DNA of 42,919 nucleotides from Peptostreptococcaceae bacterium (GCA_030532905.1 JAUNKE010000013.1:1-42919), one strand, 5' to 3'. Counted from the first letter of the stretch, positions 1 to 8,688 are shown. Notes: generated by a model from the letters alone, not told the origin. Numbers and translations are program-made.

Positions 1-296
1 ATTTTTACTTTATTTTTTTATTTTCTATTGACAATCTCATAGTTGGTCTCCTTTCAATATAAACATACCCAATCAACAGAATTTTATTTCGCAATTTTGT
101 TTTCCAACCGAGATTTTGATTTCAAATCGTGTTTTTGTTTTGCAATTTCGGTTTATAATTTCAAAAACGAATTCTATTTCATTATTTGAATTTTACTTCC
201 CATCCGAGATTACAATTTCAAAATCGTATTTTCATTTCGCAATTCGGATTTCGATTGTTGATTTGAATTTTCATTTCAAAATATTATCCGATATTT
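1..296. other. AT-rich intergenic stretch with degenerate repeats
   Basis: No credible gene is seen. From about 85 onward the sequence is made of short variants of words such as ATTTCAAAATCG and CGAGATT, a texture that returns in other spacers of this window (5297-5525, 10289-10395, 18485-18665, 19485-19680). A word CAATATAAACATACCCAA at 55-72 recurs with one change at 5149-5166. No hairpin-plus-T-run terminator was recognised after the gene ending at 297, so its transcript may continue past the window edge. Confidence 0.5.
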
Positions 297-1157
297 CTAT
301 TCGATAAAGAAATGCTTGTACGGAACCGTCCACACGATTTCATGCGAATGGCAATGAAAATAATATCCATCCTCGCCGTAACAACTTCCATGGTCGGAGC
401 AAACAATGCAGAATGTTTTTCCGCGTCGGGCGAAAACTTCAAACAATTGAGCGATGTGCTCATCCACATATCGCAGCGCCGCCGCATGCGTTTCTTTGTT
501 ATCCTCTTTGCCACCTTCCACATAAAAGGAATTCGGATAATGAACACTATCGACATTGATGTATAAAAAAACTCGCTCCTCCGATGGAATTTTTGCAATT
601 CGTTTTCGGACAAATTCTATCTGATTTTCAAAACTCTCTTTGATATGGCAGGCAAATCTCGTGTTCCAATACGATTCGGCAAACAAAGAGGGCAATAGCT
701 TATTGATGGGCGTTCTTTTGTTAAAAAATCCGACCCCGCCGACACAAATCGTCGTGTAACCGACCTTTTCCAATCCTTGCACAAAACTCGCTTCGTCAAA
801 TACAAAACTGTACGGATGCAATTTGCCGAGAGCCGCATTTTCTTTTGCGACAAACAATCGCTCACGCTCATAAAGCGGCACCGGCTCGGCGGGCGACGGC
901 AAATTCCCGATGAACATCGCCTGATGCGACGGAAAAGTGTAGTTGCCCGGCGCGTGACATTTTTGCCATTTGCCATAGCGATTAAGATTCGGCGTGCCTC
1001 CGTTTTCCTGCTCCGCCAAAGCGACATCATATCGCAGAGTGTCCAGACAGATGAACAAAATATCACAATTTCCGACGACCTCATTCATATTGACGCTCAT
1101 CTTCGCTTTTTTCGGATTGCCGATTACCGACTTCGGCACTTCGACCACTTTTTTCAT
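297..1157 (-). CDS. STM4013/SEN3800-family metal-dependent hydrolase (sulfatase/alkaline phosphatase superfamily)
   Basis: Protein of 286 residues with the alkaline-phosphatase/sulfatase core. The N-terminal metal motif is LDTLRYD (D39, D44), the likely nucleophile is T74 in YTFPSH, and the second metal site is SDHG (D255, H256) followed by a His-rich stretch around H268-H272. All catalytic positions expected for a phospho- or sulfo-ester hydrolase are present, so it is probably active; the substrate is unknown. No signal peptide is visible, so it is probably cytoplasmic. Its ATG overlaps the stop of the upstream ATP-grasp gene by 4 bases (ATGA), which suggests translational coupling. Order and family make it the STM4013 member of the STM4011-4015 gene set of Salmonella. 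Family assignment comes from remembered motifs. Confidence 0.85.
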   Translation of the reverse strand: MKKVVEVPKSVIGNPKKAKMSVNMNEVVGNCDILFICLDTLRYDVALAEQENGGTPNLNRYGKWQKCHAPGNYTFPSHQAMFIGNLPSPAEPVPLYERERLFVAKENAALGKLHPYSFVFDEASFVQGLEKVGYTTICVGGVGFFNKRTPINKLLPSLFAESYWNTRFACHIKESFENQIEFVRKRIAKIPSEERVFLYINVDSVHYPNSFYVEGGKEDNKETHAAALRYVDEHIAQLFEVFARRGKTFCIVCSDHGSCYGEDGYYFHCHSHEIVWTVPYKHFFIE

Positions 1158-2173
1158 CGTCCCTCCCTGTTCTTTTCAAATTGCTCGGCAAGCCATTTCG
1201 CCTGCTCCGTATAAATTCGATTCTTATAAAAAATATCCTGATACATCAAATCACCCTGCGCATTGATTTCGATGATATAGGGTTTTTTCGTATTTTTTTC
1301 AATCAAAATGTCAAATCCTGCGCAGTTCAGTCCGTCAAAAAGCCCGCTCGCCCGCCGGCATAAGTCACCGATTTCTTCAATTTGATTGTTGCTCAACGAG
1401 ATTTCCTCCGGCGATAAAGGCATATTGTTCAAATGCAGATTCGTAATCGGAGAATAAGAGCCGCGCACCTGTAAAAAAGCAATTCGCCCGAATTGATAGA
1501 CCGCTCGCAAATCGTAGCTGATTTTGCCCACCTTCGCTTTCGGAAGCCAAAGCTCTACGACGGAATCGATGGAAAGCAGAAAATCCACCATTCTCGCAAT
1601 TTCTTCGCGCGAGGTTATGCGGCGCAGCTTTTTCGTGTTGATGAAACGATGCGTCCCGTCATCCGCCGCATGATACACAAGCGATGTCTCCGCAATCAAT
1701 TTATCCATTTTCGGATTGTAGCGCAAAGCGACGACTCCCGATGCCCCCGAGCCGCTGTTCGTTTTGATGAAGACCTGCGAAATTCTTTCCATTTGAAGAA
1801 AGGCAATCAGCTCGTCAAAGCTCTTGCCTTCAAATTTCAACATCGGCGTGACGGGCAACTTCGCCTGCTCCAACCGCATTTTGCATATTCTTTTGTCTAA
1901 AGTGTCTCGGATGGCTTGCGGCTTGTTCAAAAAAACAATCCCCTTCTTGTTCGAAAGTTCCTCCAAGACTCGATGATAATGCGAAATATTGTTCTCCAAT
2001 TCGTCCAAATAGGCGCTCGAGTGAACTATTGGGTCGATTTTCACCGCATCGCCGTCACCGAGGAAATCCAAATTCCCATCGATATCCACGAATTGAAAAG
2101 CTGTTTTTTCATTTTCGCAGGCTTTGGCAAAATACTCCGCTCGTTTGCCCGCCTTGCCGACCAAATATATCAT
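1154..2173 (-). CDS. STM4014-family ATP-grasp protein
   Basis: Protein of 339 residues with a RimK-like ATP-grasp fold. Visible elements are the ATP-binding lysine in VFIKTNSGSGASGV (K137 and a Gly-rich loop at 141-147), YDLRAVY (D221, R223), and the metal-binding end FDILIE...IIEINAQGD (D288, E302, N304). ATP-grasp enzymes join a carboxylate to an amine or thiol through an acyl-phosphate; the substrate here is unknown. The gene overlaps its upstream neighbour by 1 base (TAATG) and its downstream neighbour by 4 bases, so the three genes form one translational unit. The C-terminal DLMYQDIFYKNRIYTEQAKWL region could contact the partner proteins, but that is only inference. Confidence 0.85.
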   Translation of the reverse strand: MIYLVGKAGKRAEYFAKACENEKTAFQFVDIDGNLDFLGDGDAVKIDPIVHSSAYLDELENNISHYHRVLEELSNKKGIVFLNKPQAIRDTLDKRICKMRLEQAKLPVTPMLKFEGKSFDELIAFLQMERISQVFIKTNSGSGASGVVALRYNPKMDKLIAETSLVYHAADDGTHRFINTKKLRRITSREEIARMVDFLLSIDSVVELWLPKAKVGKISYDLRAVYQFGRIAFLQVRGSYSPITNLHLNNMPLSPEEISLSNNQIEEIGDLCRRASGLFDGLNCAGFDILIEKNTKKPYIIEINAQGDLMYQDIFYKNRIYTEQAKWLAEQFEKNREGR

Positions 2174-3042
2174 TATTCCGTAAGCATCGACGAGTACCAG
2201 TATCCGCCGTCTCCGTCATCTTCCGCTTCCTGTTGGTCTTCCAAAACTACCGGCAATCCGGTCGCTTTGAGTTTTTCCATCATCTCGTCGCTCAAATAAT
2301 GATAAGTCAAATCCAATTTTTCGAGCTGCTTGAGTTTTGCCGCATTGTCGAGCAAAATTTGACCGCCTTTGTCGGTCAGCGTTCCGTTTGAAAAATCAAG
2401 CGTTTTAATTTTTCCCAAATCGTCATGCTTAAAAAATGCTTCGACGATTTCGTCCTGAATTTCGCTGTCTCCAAGTCCGAGATATTCCACATTTTTGATG
2501 AAATCCGCCTTCAGCAATTTTTCAATATCCGATACATCACCGTCAAAACCGTAGTCCACGACTCCGATATACAAATTCAGCTTTCGAAGATTCGGCAACT
2601 TGGCATCGGCAATCTGTTGAATGACCCGCGCAGGCAAACCGCCGCAAATAATTTCCAGCTCCTGCAAATTATCGTGATCGATTTTTCCAAAAGACAAATC
2701 GTTGCTTCCTTTTACAGTCAAACTTTTGAGCTGTGGCCATGCATCCCACAACTTGCTGTAATCCGCCTGCTCAATCCAAGAAACCTCACATTCATCATAT
2801 TCCATATCGCCGACAAAAAGTTTCTCGATATGTTGAAACTTCTCCCGATTATCCGTGAACGAATCGACAATCGCTTGCGACGAATTGTCGTAGGATTCTC
2901 CCCAACAACCGATAATAATCTCCTCGAGATTCGGAAGTTCCGGGTCTTGAAGAATCTGCTCCACCATCGTGGATGCGTCGGTGTCCATCTTCTCTTCGTA
3001 AATTTCGTCCCAATTGTATGCGTATTTTTTACTCTTGCTCAT
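2173..3042 (-). CDS. STM4015-family protein (leucine-rich-repeat-like)
   Basis: Protein of 289 residues with several irregular leucine-rich repeats, for example LPNLEEIIIG, LKSLTVKG, LQELEIICG, LPNLRKLNLYIG, VEYLGLGDSEI, IKTLDFSNGTL and LEKLDLTYHYL. There is no signal peptide or membrane segment. It ends in an acidic, Gly- and Tyr-containing tail (roughly residues 267-289) that breaks the repeat pattern. It is the first gene of the operon: the ATG at 3040-3042 follows a strong GGGAGGAGAC site, with a promoter at 3085-3113. Its role is not established; a scaffold or the substrate of the neighbouring enzymes are both possible. Confidence 0.8.
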   Translation of the reverse strand: MSKSKKYAYNWDEIYEEKMDTDASTMVEQILQDPELPNLEEIIIGCWGESYDNSSQAIVDSFTDNREKFQHIEKLFVGDMEYDECEVSWIEQADYSKLWDAWPQLKSLTVKGSNDLSFGKIDHDNLQELEIICGGLPARVIQQIADAKLPNLRKLNLYIGVVDYGFDGDVSDIEKLLKADFIKNVEYLGLGDSEIQDEIVEAFFKHDDLGKIKTLDFSNGTLTDKGGQILLDNAAKLKQLEKLDLTYHYLSDEMMEKLKATGLPVVLEDQQEAEDDGDGGYWYSSMLTE

Positions 3043-3084
3043 GTCTCCTCCCAGTTTGGAAATTTTTTAAAAGTAACTTAACCA

Positions 3085-3113
3085 AATTATATTGGAAATT
3101 TTTTTAGCTGTCA
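3085..3113 (-). promoter_or_regulatory. Sigma-A-type promoter of the STM4015-4014-4013 operon
   Basis: Read on the minus strand there is TTGACA (3108-3113), a 17-base spacer and TATAAT (3085-3090). Both hexamers match consensus exactly. It lies about 40 bases upstream of the ATG of the first operon gene. Confidence 0.85.
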
Positions 3114-3154
3114 AACAAAATCGTAAAAAAATACATTTGTTCCACAAAAGAAAA

Positions 3155-3194
3155 AACCGATTTTCTGAGATACTCGCTCCATTGAAAATCGGTT
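3155..3194 (-). terminator. Rho-independent terminator after the 138-residue lipoprotein gene
   Basis: Inverted arms AACCGATTTTC (3155-3165) and GAAAATCGGTT (3184-3194) are perfectly complementary. On the minus strand the hairpin is followed by a T-rich run (TTTTTTCTTTTG). It sits just beyond the stop codon at 3210 and separates this gene from the STM4015 operon. Confidence 0.85.
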
Positions 3195-3209
3195 GATATA
3201 TTTGAATCA

Positions 3210-3626
3210 CTATTCGTTATACGGCTCCATGACATGCCATTCGTCATTCACCGCGTCATATTCCAAAATCTGTCCGCTTTCATCGACGGAAAAACGGCGC
3301 TCGGCGGTAAATTTTTCAGGCATATTTTTGCCCCATGCAAAATACCATTTTTTGACACCGTCCTGCACATCTTCGCCTTCCGCAACCAGTGCGGTGCCTT
3401 GCACGAGAACATTTTGGCGAACCAACTCATCGCCTAAATAGTCCATCGCTTCTCGCTCGGTTTGCAGCGAGTAAATATTTTCATCCGAAAGCTCCTCATT
3501 TTCTTCCGCTTCCTGCGTCTGAGCCGGCATATCTTCATTTTGCGATTTCTCCCCCGCCGAGTTGCAGGCGGTAAGCATAAATATTGCCAACAAAAGCACC
3601 AGCCAAATTGTTGATTTCTTTTTCAT
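3210..3626 (-). CDS. Small lipoprotein of unknown function
   Basis: Protein of 138 residues. The chosen start is MKKKSTIWL, which follows GGAAGGGAGAAAGAG; the longer reading frame upstream has no good ribosome site. Residues 1-20 form a lipoprotein signal with lipobox LTAC, then an acidic Glu-rich linker (residues 25-50), then a compact domain of about 80 residues with AMDYLGDELVRQN and KWYFAWGKNMPEKFTAERRF. I do not recognise the family. It is likely membrane-anchored outside the cell. It follows the larger lipoprotein gene at 3717 in the same direction with about 90 bases between them. Confidence 0.75.
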   Translation of the reverse strand: MKKKSTIWLVLLLAIFMLTACNSAGEKSQNEDMPAQTQEAEENEELSDENIYSLQTEREAMDYLGDELVRQNVLVQGTALVAEGEDVQDGVKKWYFAWGKNMPEKFTAERRFSVDESGQILEYDAVNDEWHVMEPYNE

Positions 3627-3716
3627 CTCTTTCTCCCTTCCATCTAAAACGCATTCCAAACAAAGAAAAAAGCGAATATACATCCCAAGCATTTTTCTAC
3701 GATATACTTTCAATTT

Positions 3717-4829
3717 CTATTTTGATTTCATATCAATCGTTTCAATATGGTATTTGTCTTTTGCGGATACCAGCATTTCCTGTTCCATGCTCTCCTTGTC
3801 TTTGGTTCGCTCGCGAACGCCGCCCTCCGAAAAGACGATATGCACTTTTTGGTCCTGTCCGATTACAATATTGTCAAAAGACAATGCCACATAACCGTCG
3901 GTCGATTCTTTGGTCGATTTTTGAGTCAGCGAGATTTCATAAATCATCACCAGCTTGTTCACCGTCGTCGTGTATCCCATTTGCTCCGGATTTTTGATGA
4001 GAAGCAAATTGACCTGCTCCAACTTGGACGAGGTTCTGAAATCTTTGTCGTCCCAAGCCACATTGCCCGACAACTCATAGAAGATTGCTGCAGTATCCTG
4101 TGCAAGATACGAATCGACAATGTCCTGCCCTTCTTTGAGAATCGCAGTCTTGACTTCTTTTGTAATCTGCGCCGCCTTATCCACATAGGAGTCCAATTTT
4201 TCGACTTTGAATTCTTTGGTGTCGGACGCAATGATGTATTTTTTCTCCAAAGCCGCATCCGAACTGTAATTTGCCGTCACCGTCACCTTGCCACCCACAC
4301 GAAGATTGGCGGACGGTTGCACTTCAAAATAAATCTCTTTGACAAAATCATCTTCGCTCTTGTTGATGACTTCAGCCGTTCCATGTGGCGAAACGCCTGC
4401 GAATTTCACTTTGACATCTTTGAAAATATCTATCTCTTCTCCATCGGGCAAGTCGCTGACAACCAATTTTTTCTCGCCGCCGACGATTCTTACCTTCTCA
4501 TTTCGGTCGCCGTCAAAATATACCTTGAGCGTGACCGTATCCCCATTTTTGATATTCTCGGTCGGCTCCACGAAATATTCGATGCGATCCAAGTAGTTTT
4601 CCAGAATAAATGCTCCCTCGGAGGTTTGAATGTCGAGTTTCCCTTTCTCGATAATCGCATTTTCAAATGCCGGTTGATTGACCTTTGCTCTCGCCGTCGC
4701 GTGACCGTTGATGCCCTGCACTTCGATTTCAAAAAAATCAGTACTGTCAATTTTCTTGCCGCAGCCCGTCATCAGAATCGCCAAGATGACAAACAACATT
4801 GTAATTTTTAATCCATAATACTTTTTCAT
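3717..4829 (-). CDS. Lipoprotein with two tandem beta-type domains (paralogue 1)
   Basis: Protein of 370 residues with a signal peptide and lipobox MTGC. Two related domains of about 85 residues follow: the first begins FFEIEVQGINGHATA and ends around KKLVVSDLP; the second begins VKVKFAGVSPHGTAEV and ends around KEFKVEKL. Both share a G.(N/S)..GtA motif and an I.NGDTVT or L.VGGKVTV strand. The C-terminal part (about 220-370) is a separate domain. It is a clear paralogue of the gene at 5522-6637. The ATG follows GGGGAGGAAGAA. The function is unknown; NG-x-G-x-A domains of this kind occur in many surface proteins of Bacillota. Confidence 0.8.
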   Translation of the reverse strand: MKKYYGLKITMLFVILAILMTGCGKKIDSTDFFEIEVQGINGHATARAKVNQPAFENAIIEKGKLDIQTSEGAFILENYLDRIEYFVEPTENIKNGDTVTLKVYFDGDRNEKVRIVGGEKKLVVSDLPDGEEIDIFKDVKVKFAGVSPHGTAEVINKSEDDFVKEIYFEVQPSANLRVGGKVTVTANYSSDAALEKKYIIASDTKEFKVEKLDSYVDKAAQITKEVKTAILKEGQDIVDSYLAQDTAAIFYELSGNVAWDDKDFRTSSKLEQVNLLLIKNPEQMGYTTTVNKLVMIYEISLTQKSTKESTDGYVALSFDNIVIGQDQKVHIVFSEGGVRERTKDKESMEQEMLVSAKDKYHIETIDMKSK

Positions 4830-5521
4830 TTCTTCCTCCCCTATGTATGCTTTCGATTCGGCATTGTATCAAAATGTTACCGAGTTTGAGCAAAATATTT
4901 CAACTTTCTCCCCGCAGTTAAAATCCTCGGATTGCTTTGATATCGCAAATTGCCGATTCATTTCTTCCACTTGTTTTTTCAATCTCCGTAGCTATCTTAT
5001 CATACAAAATCGGTTTTGACCACCGTTGATGAAGTCTTGCCGTTATAAATTACTGAATCGTATCACGAAATTCACTATCAAGGTTGAAAACCCGCGTAAA
5101 ATAACGACCGAAATTGAAAGTTCCTATCCATTTTGACGAAATTTCGCTCAATATAAACTTACCCAAAGCCGAACAAATTAACACAGACCACCGCCTTGAT
5201 TTTTCGACGATGGTCTGATTAAATTTTGAAAGAATGCATCCGATTTATAAATCGTCAGAGTTTCTTCCAATTATATAGTCTTTTATATCATTTTTTTAAT
5301 CGCAAATTCCGAGTCGGAATGTTGAGTCACAAAATTGAAATCCGATTGACGAATTGCATTTCAAAATCGAAAATGTATTTCCGCATCGAATAATCGATAT
5401 CCATATTCAAAATTCATTTTGTTCTTATCGACAGCCAAAACACATTTGAAATCGTAAATCATATTTTCACATTGGATTTTGAAATTTCGTTTTGACATTC
5501 CTTTCCGATTTCAAAAAATAT
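4830..5521. other. 692-base gene-free spacer between the paralogous lipoprotein genes
   Basis: No open frame with a ribosome site was found. Contents seen are an inverted repeat CAGACCA (5184-5190) / TGGTCTG (5211-5217) without a T-run, the word CAATATAAACTTACCCAA at 5149-5166 also present near 55-72, and from about 5297 the AT-rich degenerate repeat texture found in other spacers. A weak minus-strand -10 candidate TACAAT (4864-4869) lies in front of the lipoprotein gene at 4829. Confidence 0.45.
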
Positions 5522-6637
5522 TTATTCCGCTTTGATTTCGATGGATTCAATGGTATATTTATCCTTGAATTCAGTTAGACGCTCACGCTCGATATCATCT
5601 TTTCTTTTTGATGTCGTTTTTACACTACCATCGGAATATACTATGTCAATTTTCCCATCGGCACGCAGAATCATATCATTAAATACCACAGCAGCATATC
5701 CGGTTCCCGTATGATTTGCTTTTCTATCCTTTACTTCCACATCATAGAACAGCACCAATTGATTCTGTCCTCCGCCGTAAGAAATTTTCTCCGGATTTTT
5801 AGCAACCAAGAAATTGGCTTGATTTAATTTAAATTTGTAATCAAATCCATCGTTGAAGATAGAACTGTATTTATCCGAGAATCTATCATAGACATAGCTG
5901 GAATGCTTTGAAACATAAGCTTCAACAATGTCATTCGCTTCTTTTATGATCGTTTTTTTCGTTTCATTGTCAAATTGAGAAGCTTTATCCAAATACGCAT
6001 CCAACTTTTCAACCGTATATTCTTTCGTATCGGACTTGATGATAAACATATTTTCAATCGCCGCATCCTCATTGAAATCGGCTTTTACCGTTACCTTATC
6101 CCCAATCTTCAAATTGGATGACGGCTCAACAGTAAAATAAATATTTTTCACAAAAGCTTCCTCACTCCTGTTAATTACTTCCGCCTGCCCCTTTGGTGAA
6201 ACGCCGGTGAAATTAACTTCTAAATCTTTGAAAATATCCAGCTCCGTTCCTTCCGGCAAATCTTTAACCTTGAGTTTCTTTTCCCCGCCGATGATTTTCA
6301 CTTTGTCATTGCTGCCCTTGGTGTATTCTACCGTCAAAGTAACCGTATCGCCGTTCTTCAAATTTTCCTTCGGCTCCAAATTGTACTTGATGCGATCCAT
6401 ATAACCGCCGATAAGCATCATCCCATCCATTGAATCCTCAGAGATTTTTGCCGATTCCGCAATCGCCCGCGCCAATTCATCCTGACTTGCAATTACTTTT
6501 GCCTTGCCGTAATTGTTCATACCATAGATTTCAATTTCATAAAAATCCGTTGCTTTTACCTTCTTACCGCAACCCGTAATCACAACTGCTACAATTGCAA
6601 GCAACACCATCAATTTGAATTTCCCAAGATTTTTCAT
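5522..6637 (-). CDS. Lipoprotein with two tandem beta-type domains (paralogue 2)
   Basis: Protein of 371 residues, starting at MKNLGKFKL after TTTAGGAGGAGAAAA; the in-frame extension upstream is unlikely. It has a signal peptide with lipobox ITGC. It contains the same two tandem domains as the protein at 3717: YEIEIYGMNNYGKAKV to KKLKVKDLP, and LEVNFTGVSPKGQAEV to KEYTVEKL, then a C-terminal domain ending in IESIEIKAE. The C-terminal motifs NPEKISYGGG..QLVLFYDVEV and DGKIDIVYSDGSV match equivalent stretches in paralogue 1. Function is unknown; it is probably a cell-surface protein. Confidence 0.8.
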   Translation of the reverse strand: MKNLGKFKLMVLLAIVAVVITGCGKKVKATDFYEIEIYGMNNYGKAKVIASQDELARAIAESAKISEDSMDGMMLIGGYMDRIKYNLEPKENLKNGDTVTLTVEYTKGSNDKVKIIGGEKKLKVKDLPEGTELDIFKDLEVNFTGVSPKGQAEVINRSEEAFVKNIYFTVEPSSNLKIGDKVTVKADFNEDAAIENMFIIKSDTKEYTVEKLDAYLDKASQFDNETKKTIIKEANDIVEAYVSKHSSYVYDRFSDKYSSIFNDGFDYKFKLNQANFLVAKNPEKISYGGGQNQLVLFYDVEVKDRKANHTGTGYAAVVFNDMILRADGKIDIVYSDGSVKTTSKRKDDIERERLTEFKDKYTIESIEIKAE

Positions 6638-6710
6638 TTTTCTCCTCCTAAATAATTGTTGATATGACCTATGTAAAAATTTGACCATATCTTCAGCTTT
6701 GTGCCTTGCG

Positions 6711-6737
6711 ATTATAATATCACAAAAAAATTTTCAA
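6711..6737 (-). promoter_or_regulatory. Probable promoter of the lipoprotein gene at 5522-6637
   Basis: On the minus strand a perfect TATAAT (6711-6716) lies about 75 bases upstream of the ATG. The -35 candidate TTGAAA (6732-6737) sits at a short 15-base spacing, so only the -10 element is convincing. Confidence 0.5.
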
Positions 6738-6800
6738 AACAACCAATTTGAATAAAACAATTTAATATAACTTATGAAATTAAAAGTTCAGCACAAAATA

Positions 6801-6831
6801 AAATTCCCCATGCACAACGGATGAGGAATTT
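6801..6831 (-). terminator. Rho-independent terminator after the 555-residue membrane protein gene
   Basis: Arms AAATTCC (6801-6807) and GGAATTT (6825-6831) are extended by CAT/ATG with a bulge. On the minus strand the hairpin is followed by TTTTATTTTG. It lies about 65 bases beyond the stop codon of the gene at 6895. Confidence 0.7.
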
Positions 6832-6894
6832 ATGGATTGTGATTTGAAATTCGGTTTGGGGTTTGGGTTTAGGATTTTCATCAAAAGAAAATTG

Positions 6895-8562
6895 TCAATC
6901 ACAATTTCTTTTACCGGTATTCGGTGGCTTTGGAATGCCATAATAATAGTTATTTATTATTTGCTGAGTATTATTCGATTTGTTTTCTTCAGCTTCGTTC
7001 TTTGTTTCTTCATTTTCGGTTTGATTTTGCATTGCCAAATATTTATCCCGGGACATATCCGTTTTTATTTGCTTAGAAGATTTTTGCTTTCTTACCTTAA
7101 TGTTCTCATTAGATATAATGTAGTATTCCCCATTAAAAATTCTCAAAGTAATGTCGGGCACTTTCCCCTCTATTCCAAAGTCAGATATATAATATTGATT
7201 GTTATGCTCCAGTAAAACTACATATTCTTTAGCTGTATCTTCATAGGGCAACTTAACTTGGACAACTGTGTATTCGTTCTTAAATTTAAATGAAAACGCT
7301 GTTGCCAAATAGCCTCCCAAGAATATAGTACTTATCATCACAAAAATAAAAACTACTTTCGTGTTAAAGTTCTTGACCCGTTCACTTGCGGTACGCGTTA
7401 CCAAAATATCCTTTTTTGTAACAAAAATATCAATTAGAGGATATAATATGAGCTTGATTATTTCTCCTATAATAAGTGCAGAAATGAAATATACTGACAC
7501 CGGTGCAAGTAGAAACCACACTATTATCCAAATAAGATTCTGTAAACCAAGTTCGTTTTTTCCTAACAAAAATTTAATCGAAAGGAAAGAAAACAGCGAT
7601 ATAACAACAACCCAAAATAAAAGTTCTCCTATACACTTAATAATCTCAATTCTTTTCCCTTTCAAATTACTAATCTCAATAGAATAAAGTGCAAAGACAG
7701 AAATAACAAGTAAGAGAAAAGCAGATACAATAAATTTATCCATACCCTGATTTATATTTAGTACAAGTGGTAAAACACATACACTTGTAAGACATATACA
7801 AGCCGGAATATATACAAGGAAGAAATACCATAGTTTTATACTAATTTTTTTCTCATTTCCTTTATAACGATATTTCCATTCATTCATTATAAAGAAACAA
7901 ATTATCCATATAAAAACTATCCACCCTGACAAAATATATCTATCCAGTCGATTTCCAAAAATAGAAATGTTACCGGAATGAATGCCCCAATAATCAAATC
8001 CACCTCGTATTGAATAATAAACTATCAGCTTTCCTAAATAAGCACAACCGGTAAAACCCATAGTTAGTATAAAGATAGTAAGTGCAGGCTGATCGAAAGC
8101 AAATTCCTTAATTTTTCCCCATTCGTTTTTGAGCCTTTCATCTCCTTTTCTTTCAATTTTAGGAGCCAACCGGTCAATGCGATTCTCTATCTCCGGAATT
8201 TCTTTGTCCTCTAATTCTTTAATATCACTCTCCAGTTCTTCACTTTTATATTGTTTATATATATCTTGACATTTTGTTATAACTTCATTCCAAAGTTTTT
8301 TAATTCTAACAACAAGACAATCTATAATCATAACCAATAAAAGCAATATCACTAAAGGAAAAATTGCAAAAAGTGAAAAAGGGATTCCTATGATTAATAG
8401 TATGGACATTACAAATATTATTATGTTTTTTAGCAACTGAGGCAAAAATGTCTTTAATTTTTTCAATCGTTTTAAGTATTTTAGTTTCCTATTTTTTTCT
8501 CTGTATTCTTCTTCAAGTTTCCGTTTTTGTTCAATCAGCTCTTCCCACGATTTTTCGCCCAT
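6895..8562 (-). CDS. Multi-pass membrane protein with N-terminal coiled coils, unknown function
   Basis: Protein of 555 residues, starting at MGEKSWEELIEQKRK after TTGGAGGAAAAGCTA. The first 40 residues are a charged coiled coil, followed by two membrane spans, a second charged coiled coil (about 85-150), and six to eight further spans such as FILTMGFTGCAYLGKLIVYY and VVFIFVMISTIFLGGYLATA. After the last span comes a soluble domain of about 60 residues containing EYVVLLEHNNQYYISDF and then an Asn/Glu-rich disordered tail. I do not recognise a family. The gene is visibly more AT-rich than its neighbours, and stands alone between a terminator and a repeat-containing spacer; both facts would fit acquisition by transfer. 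Confidence 0.75.
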   Translation of the reverse strand: MGEKSWEELIEQKRKLEEEYREKNRKLKYLKRLKKLKTFLPQLLKNIIIFVMSILLIIGIPFSLFAIFPLVILLLLVMIIDCLVVRIKKLWNEVITKCQDIYKQYKSEELESDIKELEDKEIPEIENRIDRLAPKIERKGDERLKNEWGKIKEFAFDQPALTIFILTMGFTGCAYLGKLIVYYSIRGGFDYWGIHSGNISIFGNRLDRYILSGWIVFIWIICFFIMNEWKYRYKGNEKKISIKLWYFFLVYIPACICLTSVCVLPLVLNINQGMDKFIVSAFLLLVISVFALYSIEISNLKGKRIEIIKCIGELLFWVVVISLFSFLSIKFLLGKNELGLQNLIWIIVWFLLAPVSVYFISALIIGEIIKLILYPLIDIFVTKKDILVTRTASERVKNFNTKVVFIFVMISTIFLGGYLATAFSFKFKNEYTVVQVKLPYEDTAKEYVVLLEHNNQYYISDFGIEGKVPDITLRIFNGEYYIISNENIKVRKQKSSKQIKTDMSRDKYLAMQNQTENEETKNEAEENKSNNTQQIINNYYYGIPKPPNTGKRNCD

Positions 8563-8688
8563 TAGCTTTTCCTCCAAAATTTTATCAAATAAACTTAAAA
8601 ATATCATATCAGATTTTGATTACAGCATGCAAGCGTTTTTTTGTTTTTGAATTTTTTTTTAGAGCGTGAAACAATTATGTTAAGAACA

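Noticed and set aside
3747..4811. 354-codon plus-strand open frame
   Set aside because: It is the antisense shadow of the lipoprotein gene at 3717-4829; its composition is His/Phe-rich, it has no ribosome site, and the minus strand shows signal peptide and domains.
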